Shown piece after piece: positions 8,892 through 16,779 of a DNA stretch of 64,000 bases. Numbering within the stretch: position 1 is the stretch's first letter; every line of letters starts with the position of its first letter. The translations under genes and the position numbers were made by a program. Location of the stretch: NCBI GenBank assembly GCA_900696495.1, contig CAADGI010000020.1, positions 1-64,000 of the forward strand, given 5' to 3'. This stretch comes from an uncultured Alphaproteobacteria bacterium. Lineage in GTDB: Bacteria; Pseudomonadota; Alphaproteobacteria; Micavibrionales; Micavibrionaceae. The notes beneath the pieces were generated by a model. The model did no database searches, was not told the DNA's origin, and saw only the letters and a list, made by a program, of their open reading frames with translations.

Positions 8892-9409
8892 GACAAATCC
8901 GATCCTATAGCTAACTCTTTAGCGCCATCCTTGTCGATAGTCGCAAGAGATTTTACCATTCCGGGCTTGAGTTCCAACCAGCTATTGGCATTGAATGACA
9001 TTTTCACGGCATCGCCGGTCGACACCGCCATCTCTTCCCCCAAAAGCCTGATCGCGATGGCATTGATTTGAAACTCGTGCGTAACAAGCAGCACTTCCCT
9101 CACGCCATCCGGCAATTCATGCAGCATGGTCATGATGTCGGTAAAATCTGCGCTCTGGCCAAGAGCCTTGACCGGGAATACCGCCACCCTTCCTCCGTGC
9201 AGGTTTGAAACGATGTTGGCGCTTTGAACGCCGCGCAGTTCTGGCGTTGTCAGGATTTTCTCAATATTAAATTTATCCCGCAACGTCACGCCTGTGCGCT
9301 CGACCTCTTTCGCCCCTTGTTCGGTCAGGCCGCTAATATCATATCCGCCGTGCCGCATCGCGATGACGGTCCGTTGAGACTTTTCCGCTTCTGGTGAATC
9401 TGCCTGCAT
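8888..9409 (-). CDS. Histidine phosphatase family protein (SixA/PhoE-like)
   Basis: Member of the phosphoglycerate-mutase-like fold. The 173 residues show the phosphohistidine motif as MRHGGYD (about 17-23), the first-half motif LTEQGAKE and a second catalytic His in LVTHEF. The size and short insertions resemble SixA-type phosphohistidine phosphatases more than metabolic mutases, but the substrate cannot be told. Its stop overlaps that of gmhA by 4 nt, and it has its own consensus-like promoter. Confidence 0.8.
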   Translation of the reverse strand: MQADSPEAEKSQRTVIAMRHGGYDISGLTEQGAKEVERTGVTLRDKFNIEKILTTPELRGVQSANIVSNLHGGRVAVFPVKALGQSADFTDIMTMLHELPDGVREVLLVTHEFQINAIAIRLLGEEMAVSTGDAVKMSFNANSWLELKPGMVKSLATIDKDGAKELAIGSDLS

Positions 9410-9436
9410 GTATTTCTCCCTGTTTTTTATGGAGGA

Positions 9437-9466
9437 ATATTACACACTTGCCTATTAATATGTCAA
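9437..9466 (-). promoter_or_regulatory. Promoter of the histidine phosphatase gene
   Basis: Minus-strand TTGACA (9466-9461) and TAATAT (9442-9437) are 18 nt apart, about 30 nt before the start codon, which is preceded by AGGGAG. It belongs to a recurrent ATTGACATA-type promoter set in the window. Confidence 0.55.
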
Positions 9467-9522
9467 TTAATGGTTTTTTGCCGTTTTATTGGGAAAGAGC
9501 CGCCTTCCCGCCCCGAAATCCC

Positions 9523-9551
9523 TTGAGCTTCCCCCGCGCCTGACTTATGCT
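9523..9551 (+). promoter_or_regulatory. Promoter of xseB
   Basis: TTGAGC (9523-9528), a 17-nt spacer and TATGCT (9546-9551). The predicted transcription start is near 9558, about 38 nt before the ATG. Confidence 0.5.
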
Positions 9552-9595
9552 TTGCCGCCCAGAAATAAAAGCTTTAACACATTTTGATAAAACAA

Positions 9596-9841
9596 ATGGC
9601 CGCCGCTAACGCACTGGAAAAAATGAGTTTTGAGGAAGCCCTCGAAGAGCTGGAAACCATCGTCCGCGACCTTGAAACCGGCAAGGCGCCGCTCGAAAAA
9701 TCCATAAGCTCGTACGAGCGCGGCATCGCGCTGAAGCAGCACTGCGAAAACAAGCTGCGCGACGCCCGCTCGAAAATCGAAAAAATCACCGTCGGCAAAG
9801 ACGGCTCGCTCTCCACCAAACCCTTCGACCAAAAAGAATGA
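9596..9841 (+). CDS. xseB: Exodeoxyribonuclease VII small subunit
   Basis: Small helical subunit of exonuclease VII, which degrades single-stranded DNA with the large subunit XseA. The 81 residues carry the family core FEEALEELETIVRDLETGK and a second helix with SYERGIALKQHCENKL. The ATG at 9596 is used; a TTG four codons upstream is possible. It stands just before ispA, the usual proteobacterial order xseB-ispA-dxs. Confidence 0.93.
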   Translation: MAAANALEKMSFEEALEELETIVRDLETGKAPLEKSISSYERGIALKQHCENKLRDARSKIEKITVGKDGSLSTKPFDQKE

Positions 9842-9883
9842 AACCACAGATGAAGAGCGCAGAGAAAGTGAACCAGTTTTTTA

Positions 9884-9951
9884 AACCACAGCGGCCACAG
9901 GCGAAGCACAGCGACATTCGCGCTGAACGCGCCTGTGTTTTCGCTGTGGTT
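9884..9951. repeat. Palindromic repeat, family C
   Basis: Arms AACCACAGCG and CGCTGTGGTT with a GCGCTGAACGCGC-type centre. It lies between xseB and ispA; a degenerate ACCACAGATGAAGAG block precedes it at about 9843. Confidence 0.75.
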
Positions 9952-10012
9952 CAATTCTTTTTTCTAAGCCGCGCAAGATCTTTTAACTTACAACTTAGGA
10001 CTTGTAACTGAC

Positions 10013-10924
10013 ATGGCCCCATCCCCCCGCGACGCCAGCCCCGGGCTGCAACAGGCGATGGACGACAGCGCCGAGGCCGTCAACCGCACCATCGAACGCT
10101 TGCTTCCCCAAACCGATCTCGCCGAGGCCCCGCTCTATGACGCCATGCGCCACGGCGTGCTGGCCGGCGGCAAACGCCTCCGCCCATTCCTCGCGGTTCA
10201 TTCGGCGTTCCTGTTCAATGTCGATCCCGGCCGCGCGCGCCGCGTCGCCGCCGCCGTCGAATTCATTCACTGCTATTCGCTGATCCATGACGACCTCCCC
10301 GCCATGGACGACGCCGCCCTCCGCCGCGGCCACCCGACCGTTCACAAAAAATACGGCGAGGCCACCGCCATCCTCGCGGGCGACGCGCTGCTCACCCTCG
10401 CCTTCCAGGTTCTCTCCGAACCCGAAACCCATGAAGACCCGCGCGTGCGCTGCGAACTTATCCGCTCGCTCGCCGTCGCCTCAGGCGGCCACGGCATGGT
10501 CGGCGGCCAGATGCTCGATCTCATCGGCGAGCAGCAGGATTTCGACCTTGGCACCATCTCGCGCATGCAGCGCATGAAAACCGGCCAGCTCATGGCCTTC
10601 GCCTGTGAATCCGGCTCGATCCTCGGCAAGGCGTCCGAGCCGCACAGGAAAGCGCTCCGCAATTACGCCTACGACCTCGGCCTCGCCTTCCAGGTCACCG
10701 ATGACATCCTGGATGTCGAAGCCGACCCGCAGGACACCGGCAAGGACACGAAAAAAGACGCGCAGGCCGGCAAATCGACCTTCGTCCGCGCCATGGGCAA
10801 GCAGCAGGCGCGCGAACGCGCCGAAATGCTGGTGCAACAAGCCATCGGCCATCTCTGGGTCTTCGAAGGCCGCGCCGAACTCCTCAAAGAACTCGCCCAC
10901 CACGTCCTCAAACGCCGGGCTTAA
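10013..10924 (+). CDS. ispA: Farnesyl/geranyl diphosphate synthase
   Basis: Short-chain trans-prenyltransferase that condenses IPP with DMAPP and GPP. At 303 residues it has both aspartate-rich motifs: the first as HDDLPAMDD followed by LRRG, the second as DDILD, plus GGKRLRP near the N-terminus and GGQMLDL in the middle. The two extra residues in the first motif are typical of bacterial type II FPP synthases, which separates it from the longer-chain synthase at 43812. Part of the xseB-ispA-dxs neighbourhood, but two orphans separate it from dxs here. Confidence 0.93.
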   Translation: MAPSPRDASPGLQQAMDDSAEAVNRTIERLLPQTDLAEAPLYDAMRHGVLAGGKRLRPFLAVHSAFLFNVDPGRARRVAAAVEFIHCYSLIHDDLPAMDDAALRRGHPTVHKKYGEATAILAGDALLTLAFQVLSEPETHEDPRVRCELIRSLAVASGGHGMVGGQMLDLIGEQQDFDLGTISRMQRMKTGQLMAFACESGSILGKASEPHRKALRNYAYDLGLAFQVTDDILDVEADPQDTGKDTKKDAQAGKSTFVRAMGKQQARERAEMLVQQAIGHLWVFEGRAELLKELAHHVLKRRA

Positions 10925-10926
10925 TT

Positions 10927-10978
10927 GCCATCCCCGGCAAGTGAGGCTGCAAGCCGAACGCAGACCGGGGATCCGGCA
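10927..10978. repeat. Short palindromic repeat, GCCATCCCCGGCA type
   Basis: CATCCCCGG ... CCGGGGATCCGGCA flank a short centre directly behind the ispA stop. It is a variant of the family A arms with a different core. Confidence 0.55.
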
Positions 10979-11027
10979 CAAAACATGTCGCGCAGCGACA
11001 CAAAATTAATCGTCACAGGGGGAACCA

Positions 11028-11600
11028 ATGGATCAAGCTGAAAACCAAAAACCGGAAAATTCCCCCAACGCCTTCGTTCCCTTTCTTCTCGCGCCCGTTA
11101 TTCCCGCCGTCCTTTTTATTATTGTGAATTTCGGACGCATGCGCCTGAGTCTTTTCCCAAGACTCCCACATGAAATAGTGAATCACTTTGAAAATCTGGC
11201 GATGCTTTCCATCGTGGTTATTTTCATCGCATGGGCCATTATTCTGGTCTTTGCCATGCCACTCTATTTTATTCTGAAAGCATCAGGCCGCCTGCGCCCG
11301 CTTTACATCATTTCAGCCGCTGGCTTCATCACGATAATCCCCGATCTGTTTATGGAGATTTATCGCCTGGGTGATATCGAAGATTCATCTTTCTATTCTT
11401 ACGGCAATTGTGAAGCCATTATCGAAGGCGTTCGCACCGTTTGCGGTTACAGGCTATTCTTTCAGATGCTAATTGAGCACGCAGCCTATGGCTGCCTCGC
11501 AGGCTATATCTTCTGCGGTCTTTACTTCAAAAAATGGGCGCTGTGGAAGAAGGCTGCACCGGACTTGATTACCCCTGAACCATCCCGCGGAAAAAACTGA
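11028..11600 (+). CDS. Predicted inner-membrane protein, 190 aa
   Basis: No family recognised. Four hydrophobic segments are visible at about 16-38, 62-88, 95-118 and 145-170, which suggests a four-helix membrane protein with a short charged cytosolic start. A loop near residues 125-145 holds two cysteines (NCE and VCGYR) that could pair. Codon use is somewhat more AT-rich than ispA or dxs. It starts after a GGGGGAACC-type leader and ends near a MITE-like half element. Confidence 0.6.
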   Translation: MDQAENQKPENSPNAFVPFLLAPVIPAVLFIIVNFGRMRLSLFPRLPHEIVNHFENLAMLSIVVIFIAWAIILVFAMPLYFILKASGRLRPLYIISAAGFITIIPDLFMEIYRLGDIEDSSFYSYGNCEAIIEGVRTVCGYRLFFQMLIEHAAYGCLAGYIFCGLYFKKWALWKKAAPDLITPEPSRGKN

Positions 11601-11630
11601 TCTCGCCGCGAATATCTTTCGATAAAAATT

Positions 11631-11715
11631 GCGGTATTATATCCGTTTGAAAATCCTGAAAACTGTCACCCCCGCGCAGGCGGGGGTCCGGCACTAACAA
11701 CAAGGCGCGCGGCAG
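11631..11715. repeat. Half copy of a MITE-like element
   Basis: These 85 bases match 51292-51376 with only a handful of differences: the terminal repeat GCGGTATTATATCCGTTTGA, then the internal CACCCCCGCGCAGGCGGGGG hairpin. The right terminal repeat found in the 51-kb copy is missing here. Confidence 0.75.
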
Positions 11716-11725
11716 CCACGCCTCT

Positions 11726-12256
11726 TTATAAATGATCGCGCTCGGGCGGCGCATGCGGATTTGCCGCGCCCGGCGTAAATTTTGCTTGAGCATCCTGAAT
11801 CTTGATTGCGCCCGCCAAACGCTCCAGGGCGCCAAAATTTCCCACTCTCATCACTGCGACATCGTGCCCGTAACGATGCACGAGCAAATTTTCACCAACC
11901 CTCCCGGCAACATTTTCAATCCATTGCCGCACAAAATCTTCATAGGCCGCTGCCGGCATCGTTCCCTTTTCAGGAAATCTTTTCGTGTACGCAAGGCATG
12001 GATCCTGCGCCCTGAATTTCCGGTCCAGCAGCGAGGGATCCAGGTAGAACATTAAATTTTTGAGATTCGCGATCGTCGCCGTCTTTATCACGACATCGTC
12101 GCGTGAAAGCCCGACCGCAACCGCCACTCCGGAAATTCTTGAAAACGCTTCCGCCATGCCGCCGAACGCACCGATTTCCCCGCCGGGCGTCCCGGCCGGG
12201 AATTTTTTGGTATAAGAGAACGGCCAGCTCTCCTCCTGCTTTATCGGCGCTGACAT
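11726..12256 (-). CDS. Hypothetical protein with an internal repeat, 176 aa
   Basis: Unrecognised soluble protein with no signal peptide or membrane segment. A short motif occurs twice, as SYTKKFP (14-20) and AYTKRFP (89-95), each followed by a helical stretch, so the protein may be an old duplication. The last 20 residues are proline- and histidine-rich. It lies between ispA and dxs on the opposite strand and has its own promoter about 80 nt upstream. Confidence 0.55.
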   Translation of the reverse strand: MSAPIKQEESWPFSYTKKFPAGTPGGEIGAFGGMAEAFSRISGVAVAVGLSRDDVVIKTATIANLKNLMFYLDPSLLDRKFRAQDPCLAYTKRFPEKGTMPAAAYEDFVRQWIENVAGRVGENLLVHRYGHDVAVMRVGNFGALERLAGAIKIQDAQAKFTPGAANPHAPPERDHL

Positions 12257-12342
12257 GACTGCCTTTACCTTCCCGGTTTATCTGGATGACCTTCCCCGGA
12301 TCATCCGAATGACCATCCCCGAATTACACTGAATTATAATTA

Positions 12343-12372
12343 TGTATAATAAATCCCGGCCGTTCTTGTCAA
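12343..12372 (-). promoter_or_regulatory. Promoter of the 176-aa hypothetical gene
   Basis: Minus-strand TTGACA (12372-12367) with TATACA (12348-12343) after an 18-nt spacer. The leader would be about 80 nt long and AT-rich. Confidence 0.5.
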
Positions 12373-12425
12373 TAAACTAATAAAGCTTTGGCGGACGCGG
12401 CTATTTGCGCTACATAAGCAGGTCT

Positions 12426-14444
12426 ATGAAACAGGCCCCGAAACATAACCCCGCGCCCCAGCCGGACTCCCTTCTTGACCGCGTTCACGTCCCCGCCGAC
12501 ATGAAAGCGCTGAGCGACGCCGAACTGAAAATCCTCGCCGAAGAACTCCGCCGCGACATGATTCAATCCGTCTCCAAAACCGGCGGCCACCTCGGCGCCG
12601 GCCTCGGCGTCGTCGAGCTCACCGTCGCCATCCACGCCGTGTTCGACACGCCCGCTGACAAACTCATCTGGGATGTCGGCCACCAGGCCTACCCGCACAA
12701 AATCCTCACCGGCCGCCGCAGGCAAATGCACACGCTTCGTCAGGGCGGCGGGCTCTCCGGCTTCACCAAACGCTCCGAGTCCGAATACGATCCCTTCGGC
12801 GCCGCGCACTCCTCCACTTCCATCTCCGCTGCTCTTGGAATGGCGGTTGCACGTGATTTAAATCAAAAACAAAATCACCAGGTCACCAGATCGCCAAACC
12901 ACGTCATCGCCGTCATCGGCGACGGCGCCATGTCCGCCGGCATGGCCTACGAAGCCATGAACAACGCCGGGACCTTGAAATCCCGCCTCATCGTCATCCT
13001 CAACGACAACGACATGTCCATCGCCCCGCCCGTCGGCGCCATGTCGCGCTACCTCACCAAACTCGTCTCGTCGCAGCCTTACATGAACGCGAGGCAAGCC
13101 GGAAAAAAATTCACCGAAATCCTCCCCGCCCCGCTGCGCCACGCCGCCAAGCGCGCGGAAGAAGCCGCCCGCGTCGCGCTCGGCACCGGCACGCTGTTCG
13201 AGGAAATGGGCTTCTACTACATCGGCCCCGTCGACGGCCACAACTTGGACGCCCTCCTCCCGATCCTGCGCAATATCCGCGACTCCGATCACGAAGGCCC
13301 CGTCCTCATCCATGCCATCACCCAAAAAGGAAAAGGTTACCTCCCCGCCGAAAATTCCTCCGACAAAATGCACGGCGTCAAAAAATTCGACGTCGTCACC
13401 GGCGAACAGGCCAAGGGCAAAATCGGCGCGCCGACCTACACCAAAGTCTTCGCGCAATCTTTAATCGCCGAAGCCAAACGCGACGAAAAAATCATCGCCA
13501 TCACCGCCGCCATGCCCGACGGCACCGGCCTCGACCTCTTCTCCTATGAATTCCCCGACCGCGCCTTCGATGTCGGCATTGCCGAGCAGCACGCCGTCAC
13601 CTTCGCCGCCGGCCTCGCCGCCGAAGGCTTCAAACCCTTCTGCGCCATCTACTCCACATTCCTGCAGCGCGCCTACGACCAGGTCGTGCACGACGTCGCC
13701 ATACAAAATCTCCCCGTCCGCTTTGCGCTCGACCGCGCCGGGCTGGTCGGCGCCGACGGCCAGACCCACGCCGGATCGTTCGACATCGCCTATCTCGGCT
13801 GTTTACCAAACTTTGTCCTCATGGCCGCCAGCGACGAAGCCGAACTCGCCCACATGGTCGCCACTGCCGCCGCGCATGATGCGGGCCCCATCGCTTTCCG
13901 CTACCCGCGCGGCGAAGGCACCGGCGCCGGGCTTCCGGCACAGGGCGAAATTTTAGAAATCGGTAAGGGAAGAATTGTTTATGAATCCCCATTATCCTCG
14001 TCACCCCGGCGAAAGCCGGGGTCCATGGAACCCACCAGCGCTAACGTCGAAATGGATTCCGGCTTGCGCCGGAATGACAGTGTAGAGAGCGTAGCCATCC
14101 TCTCCTACGGCACCCGCCTATCGGAATCCCTCAAGGCCGCCAAACTCCTCGAGGAAAAAAACATCCGCGTCACCGTCGCCGACGCCCGCTTCGCAAAACC
14201 GCTCGATGAATCTCTCATCCGCACCCTCGCCGCCAACCACGCCACGCTCATCACCATCGAGGAAGGCTCCATCGGCGGCTTCGGCGCCTTCGTGCTGGAT
14301 TTCATGAATCGCGAAGGCCTGCTCGCCCATTGCCGCGTGAAAAATCTCTACCTCCCCGACATCTTCCAGGACCACGACGACCCCGCCAGGCAATACGAAA
14401 CCGCCGGCCTGACGGCGCGGGATATTGTTAAGATGATTTATTAG
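12426..14444 (+). CDS. dxs: 1-deoxy-D-xylulose-5-phosphate synthase with a repeat-derived insertion
   Basis: TPP enzyme that condenses pyruvate and glyceraldehyde 3-phosphate, the entry step of the MEP pathway. TPP-binding [18 protein letters not shown], the catalytic region [13 protein letters not shown] and the C-terminal ILSYGTRL domain are all visible. Two stretches exceed the family norm: about 7 extra residues before the GDG motif ([13 protein letters not shown]), and about 35 residues after GKGRIVYE that are translated from a family A palindromic repeat (14000-14078). The frame is kept through the insertion, so the gene is probably functional. ATG at 12426 is chosen because AGCAGG precedes it. 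Confidence 0.95.
   Translation: MKQAPKHNPAPQPDSLLDRVHVPADMKALSDAELKILAEELRRDMIQSVSKTGGHLGAGLGVVELTVAIHAVFDTPADKLIWDVGHQAYPHKILTGRRRQMHTLRQGGGLSGFTKRSESEYDPFGAAHSSTSISAALGMAVARDLNQKQNHQVTRSPNHVIAVIGDGAMSAGMAYEAMNNAGTLKSRLIVILNDNDMSIAPPVGAMSRYLTKLVSSQPYMNARQAGKKFTEILPAPLRHAAKRAEEAARVALGTGTLFEEMGFYYIGPVDGHNLDALLPILRNIRDSDHEGPVLIHAITQKGKGYLPAENSSDKMHGVKKFDVVTGEQAKGKIGAPTYTKVFAQSLIAEAKRDEKIIAITAAMPDGTGLDLFSYEFPDRAFDVGIAEQHAVTFAAGLAAEGFKPFCAIYSTFLQRAYDQVVHDVAIQNLPVRFALDRAGLVGADGQTHAGSFDIAYLGCLPNFVLMAASDEAELAHMVATAAAHDAGPIAFRYPRGEGTGAGLPAQGEILEIGKGRIVYESPLSSSPRRKPGSMEPTSANVEMDSGLRRNDSVESVAILSYGTRLSESLKAAKLLEEKNIRVTVADARFAKPLDESLIRTLAANHATLITIEEGSIGGFGAFVLDFMNREGLLAHCRVKNLYLPDIFQDHDDPARQYETAGLTARDIVKMIY
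14000..14078 (+). repeat. Family A palindromic repeat inside dxs
   Basis: A 79-bp copy with arms GTCACCCCGGCGAAAGCCGG and CCGGCTTGCGCCGGAATGAC lies in frame within dxs and encodes [10 protein letters not shown] ... MDSGLRRND. The copy in ygfZ (38396-38474) has the same length and is read in the same frame. Confidence 0.9.
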
Positions 14445-14449
14445 TGAAA

Positions 14450-15226
14450 ATGCCAGAATTTGGTGATTATATTATTTATGTTGATGAAAGCGGAGACCAT
14501 TCGCTAACCACAATTGACACTTCTTATCCTGTATTTGTTTTAGCTTTTTGTATTGTACCAAAAGACCATTACGCAGATTCTCTTTCTCCTCAGATAAAAA
14601 AGCTCAAATTTGAGTTATTTGGTCACGACAATATTATTTTTCATGAACGTGAAATTAGGAAAGCGGAAGATGAATTTTCTATTCTCTTAAATCCCCGCAC
14701 CCGAAAACTTTTTAATGACAGAATAGCTCATATCGTAGAAAATTCCTCGGCCACCATAATCGCTGCCGCCATTAATAAAACAGGACTTACTCAGCGCTAT
14801 ACTCAACCAGACAATCCTTACAATCTGGGATTAGGGTTTTGCATGGAACGGGCTGCAATGTTTTTAGAATCAAAAGGGCAGGCAGGAAAGCTAACTCACA
14901 TAGTTGTCGAGAGTCGGGGTAAAAATGAAGATAGGGATTTGGAGTTGTCTTTTAGACAAGTAATCGATGGTGTAAAAGTGGGTACAGGTTTAAGTTATAA
15001 CGTTGGAAAATGTAAATTTGATATTCAATTTACAACCAAAGCTGCAAATATGGCCGGATTGCAATTTGCAGATTTGATAGCACGGCCTATAGGACGGCAT
15101 GTGATAGATAAAGAACAGCCCAACCGAGCGATGGACATTATAAAAACAAAACTACTTACAAACGGAAAAGGCGGTATTGAGGACTCAGGATTAAAAGTTT
15201 TTCCAAATTACCCCAAAAAAAGCTAA
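14450..15226 (+). CDS. DUF3800 domain protein, AT-rich
   Basis: Family with an RNase H-like fold and predicted metal-dependent nuclease residues; function unknown. The 258 residues show the N-terminal YVDESGDHS, a middle VVESRGKNEDRDLE and the C-terminal MAGLQFADLIARP, the three acidic blocks expected of the family. The gene is far more AT-rich than its neighbours, with many AAA/TTT/ATT codons, which points to recent transfer. A GTG at 14444 overlapping the dxs stop is an alternative start. DUF3800 genes often sit in defence or mobile islands, but no partner gene is evident here. Confidence 0.85.
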   Translation: MPEFGDYIIYVDESGDHSLTTIDTSYPVFVLAFCIVPKDHYADSLSPQIKKLKFELFGHDNIIFHEREIRKAEDEFSILLNPRTRKLFNDRIAHIVENSSATIIAAAINKTGLTQRYTQPDNPYNLGLGFCMERAAMFLESKGQAGKLTHIVVESRGKNEDRDLELSFRQVIDGVKVGTGLSYNVGKCKFDIQFTTKAANMAGLQFADLIARPIGRHVIDKEQPNRAMDIIKTKLLTNGKGGIEDSGLKVFPNYPKKS

Positions 15227-15227
15227 A

Positions 15228-15251
15228 GGCTTCGGTGTTCACCGAAGCCAT
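15228..15251 (+). terminator. Hairpin after the DUF3800 gene
   Basis: GGCTTCGGTG and CACCGAAGCC form a perfect 10-bp stem with a tiny loop, immediately behind the stop. Only a short T-run follows (ATTTCG), so termination may be partial. Confidence 0.5.
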
Positions 15252-15269
15252 TTCGCCGACCGGGCATTC

Positions 15270-15385
15270 CCAATCCACTTACTATTAGTATATAGAACAA
15301 CATATAGTATTACCAACCATATTAAAATATATAAGTAATACAAATGATTGGATTGAAATGGTTGATGATTGTCTAATAGCAAATC
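15270..15385. other. AT-rich, palindrome-rich spacer
   Basis: Very AT-rich DNA with several short inverted repeats: CAATCCA/TGGATTG at the edges, and TACTAT/ATAGTA and ACCAACCAT/ATGGTTG inside. No ORF. It marks the right-hand edge of the AT-rich block that begins with the DUF3800 gene and may be a scar of its insertion. Confidence 0.4.
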
Positions 15386-15389
15386 TCAC

Positions 15390-15418
15390 TTGACATCCTA
15401 GGAATAATTTCCTACACT
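15390..15418 (+). promoter_or_regulatory. Consensus promoter giving a probable leaderless mRNA
   Basis: TTGACA (15390-15395), an exact 17-nt spacer and TACACT (15413-15418). The ATG of the next gene is at 15425, just where transcription is expected to begin, so the message would have no 5' leader. No Shine-Dalgarno sequence is present. Confidence 0.6.
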
Positions 15419-15424
15419 CTCCCT

Positions 15425-15760
15425 ATGACACTTCCCACACTCCCCGACCCGAAACAGGCGGAGGCCGAGGCCCGCCACACCCTTACGCAGCTCTCTGATG
15501 AGCTGCGCGAGCTGACCATGACCGAAGACATTTCGCTCGCGCGCCAGGCACAGCTTCTCGAATATGCGTTTGCCTTTCTGCTGCGCGAAGGCCTGCACGC
15601 CAAATGGGACGCGAATGGCACCTTGCGCCTCGCCCTGCAATCCCAGCGCCAATGCGTCGATACGCTGCGTGCCGAAACATCCCGGCGCTACATGGAATCG
15701 TTCATGTCTGGAAAACCCAACATCACAACCATCCCCCTCCCCGGAAAAACGCCGAAGTGA
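15425..15760 (+). CDS. Hypothetical protein, 111 aa
   Basis: Small, mainly helical soluble protein of unknown family. An acidic helical first half (about 8-50) leads to LRLALQSQRQCVDTLRAE near 67-84, a pattern seen in many small DNA-associated or phage-type proteins but not diagnostic. The start is fixed by a strong promoter ending 6 nt before the ATG. The stop overlaps the GTG start of the next gene, so the two are coupled. Confidence 0.55.
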   Translation: MTLPTLPDPKQAEAEARHTLTQLSDELRELTMTEDISLARQAQLLEYAFAFLLREGLHAKWDANGTLRLALQSQRQCVDTLRAETSRRYMESFMSGKPNITTIPLPGKTPK

Positions 15761-15951
15761 AACCGAAAAGCCGAAAGAAAAGAAGGCCATGGCCCGACAA
15801 GCATAAACGAAGGCTCTCCGAGGCCGCCCTTGAGCGCTGGTCGTCGAAGCCCGGCCTCCGCCGCGGGCAACTCCGCGATTTCGCCCGCCTCCTAAAACGT
15901 CAACAGGCCCTGATTCGCAGTGTTTTCAATGCTTCCCATGATAGTACATGA
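15757..15951 (+). CDS. Small basic protein coupled to the 111-aa protein
   Basis: 64 residues from a GTG that overlaps the preceding stop (GTGA, 15757-15760). It is very basic: KPKSRKKRRPWPDKHKRR at the start, then SEAALERWSS and a second Arg/Lys-rich helix. This composition suggests nucleic-acid binding. No family recognised. Support is the translational coupling and the two-gene unit; a longer frame starting at 15604 is rejected because it overlaps the upstream gene. Confidence 0.45.
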   Translation: MKPKSRKKRRPWPDKHKRRLSEAALERWSSKPGLRRGQLRDFARLLKRQQALIRSVFNASHDST

Positions 15952-15969
15952 CGCCTATAATACGCCCCC

Positions 15970-16779
15970 ATGACCCTGCCGAAGCCCACAATCGTGCTGT
16001 TCGACATGGACGGCACCAGCGTCCGCCACATCAACCCGGTCTTCCTGCATATCCTCGAATGGCTGGACGACAACGCGTTCAAGCTGCGCAAGCTGATGAA
16101 CAAAATCCTCCCGCGCAAGAGTTACAATCTCGACGTTACCGACCTCGCGCCGCGCAAGACGCCCAAGCTCCTCGTCCACCGCGCCATCCATAAGGCCCGC
16201 CGCAAGCCGGTGGAACAAATCGTCGAGCCCTGCCCCGGCATTTATTACGTTCTCGAATTGCTGAAGCGCCACAACATCCCGATGGCGCTCGCGAGTAATG
16301 GTTTGGGCAAGGGCTACGGCCACGACATTCTCCAGAAATTCGACCTCGAAAAATATTTCCGCGTCTCGATCTTCCGCGAGGACATCAAGCGCTCGAAACC
16401 CAACCCCGAGCCGATTTTGCTCACGCTTCAGAAAATGAACATCGCGCTCAGCGCGGACGACGTCATCTGGTATATCGGCGACCGCCACAAGGACGTCATC
16501 GCCGTGCTCGCCGCGCGCGCGCATCTGCCCTGCCGGATCGAACCGATCGCCTACGGTTTCAACGCTGCCGTCGCCGTGATCGAAAAAAACATCGGCCCCG
16601 ATCACATCCTGATGTCATACCTGGATATCTATACGAAACTCGACATGCTGCTCGGCCCGCCGCCGCTTATAAGTCATCCCCGCGATTCATCTGGTCATCC
16701 CGGCGATTCATCTGGTCATCCCCGCGAAGGCGGGGATCCGGCAATATTTACCGAACCTTCAAAGGCTCATAAGTCGTAA
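15970..16779 (+). CDS. HAD-family hydrolase with a repeat-encoded C-terminus
   Basis: Phosphatase-like HAD enzyme. Motif I is LFDMDGTS (about 10-17), motif II LASN (about 110), motif III a lysine in KRSKPNP and motif IV GDRHKD. Substrate unknown; the layout resembles phosphoglycolate phosphatase-type enzymes. The last 35 residues are not HAD sequence: they come from three 21-bp repeats (HPRDSSG, HPGDSSG, HPREGGD) plus a tail that runs 32 nt into the convergent sppA gene. The natural C-terminus probably lay near residue 235. Confidence 0.85.
   Translation: MTLPKPTIVLFDMDGTSVRHINPVFLHILEWLDDNAFKLRKLMNKILPRKSYNLDVTDLAPRKTPKLLVHRAIHKARRKPVEQIVEPCPGIYYVLELLKRHNIPMALASNGLGKGYGHDILQKFDLEKYFRVSIFREDIKRSKPNPEPILLTLQKMNIALSADDVIWYIGDRHKDVIAVLAARAHLPCRIEPIAYGFNAAVAVIEKNIGPDHILMSYLDIYTKLDMLLGPPPLISHPRDSSGHPGDSSGHPREGGDPAIFTEPSKAHKS
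16673..16740 (+). repeat. 21-bp tandem repeat related to family A
   Basis: Two full units (16673-16693, 16694-16714) of the form GTCATCCCCGCGATTCATCTG and a third that ends in the hairpin CCCCGCGAAGGCGGGG. All lie in frame at the 3' end of the HAD gene. Confidence 0.8.

Noticed and set aside
15604-15756. Longer version of the 64-aa basic protein starting at 15604
   Set aside because: It would overlap the 111-aa gene over 150 nt; the coupled GTG at 15757 is simpler.
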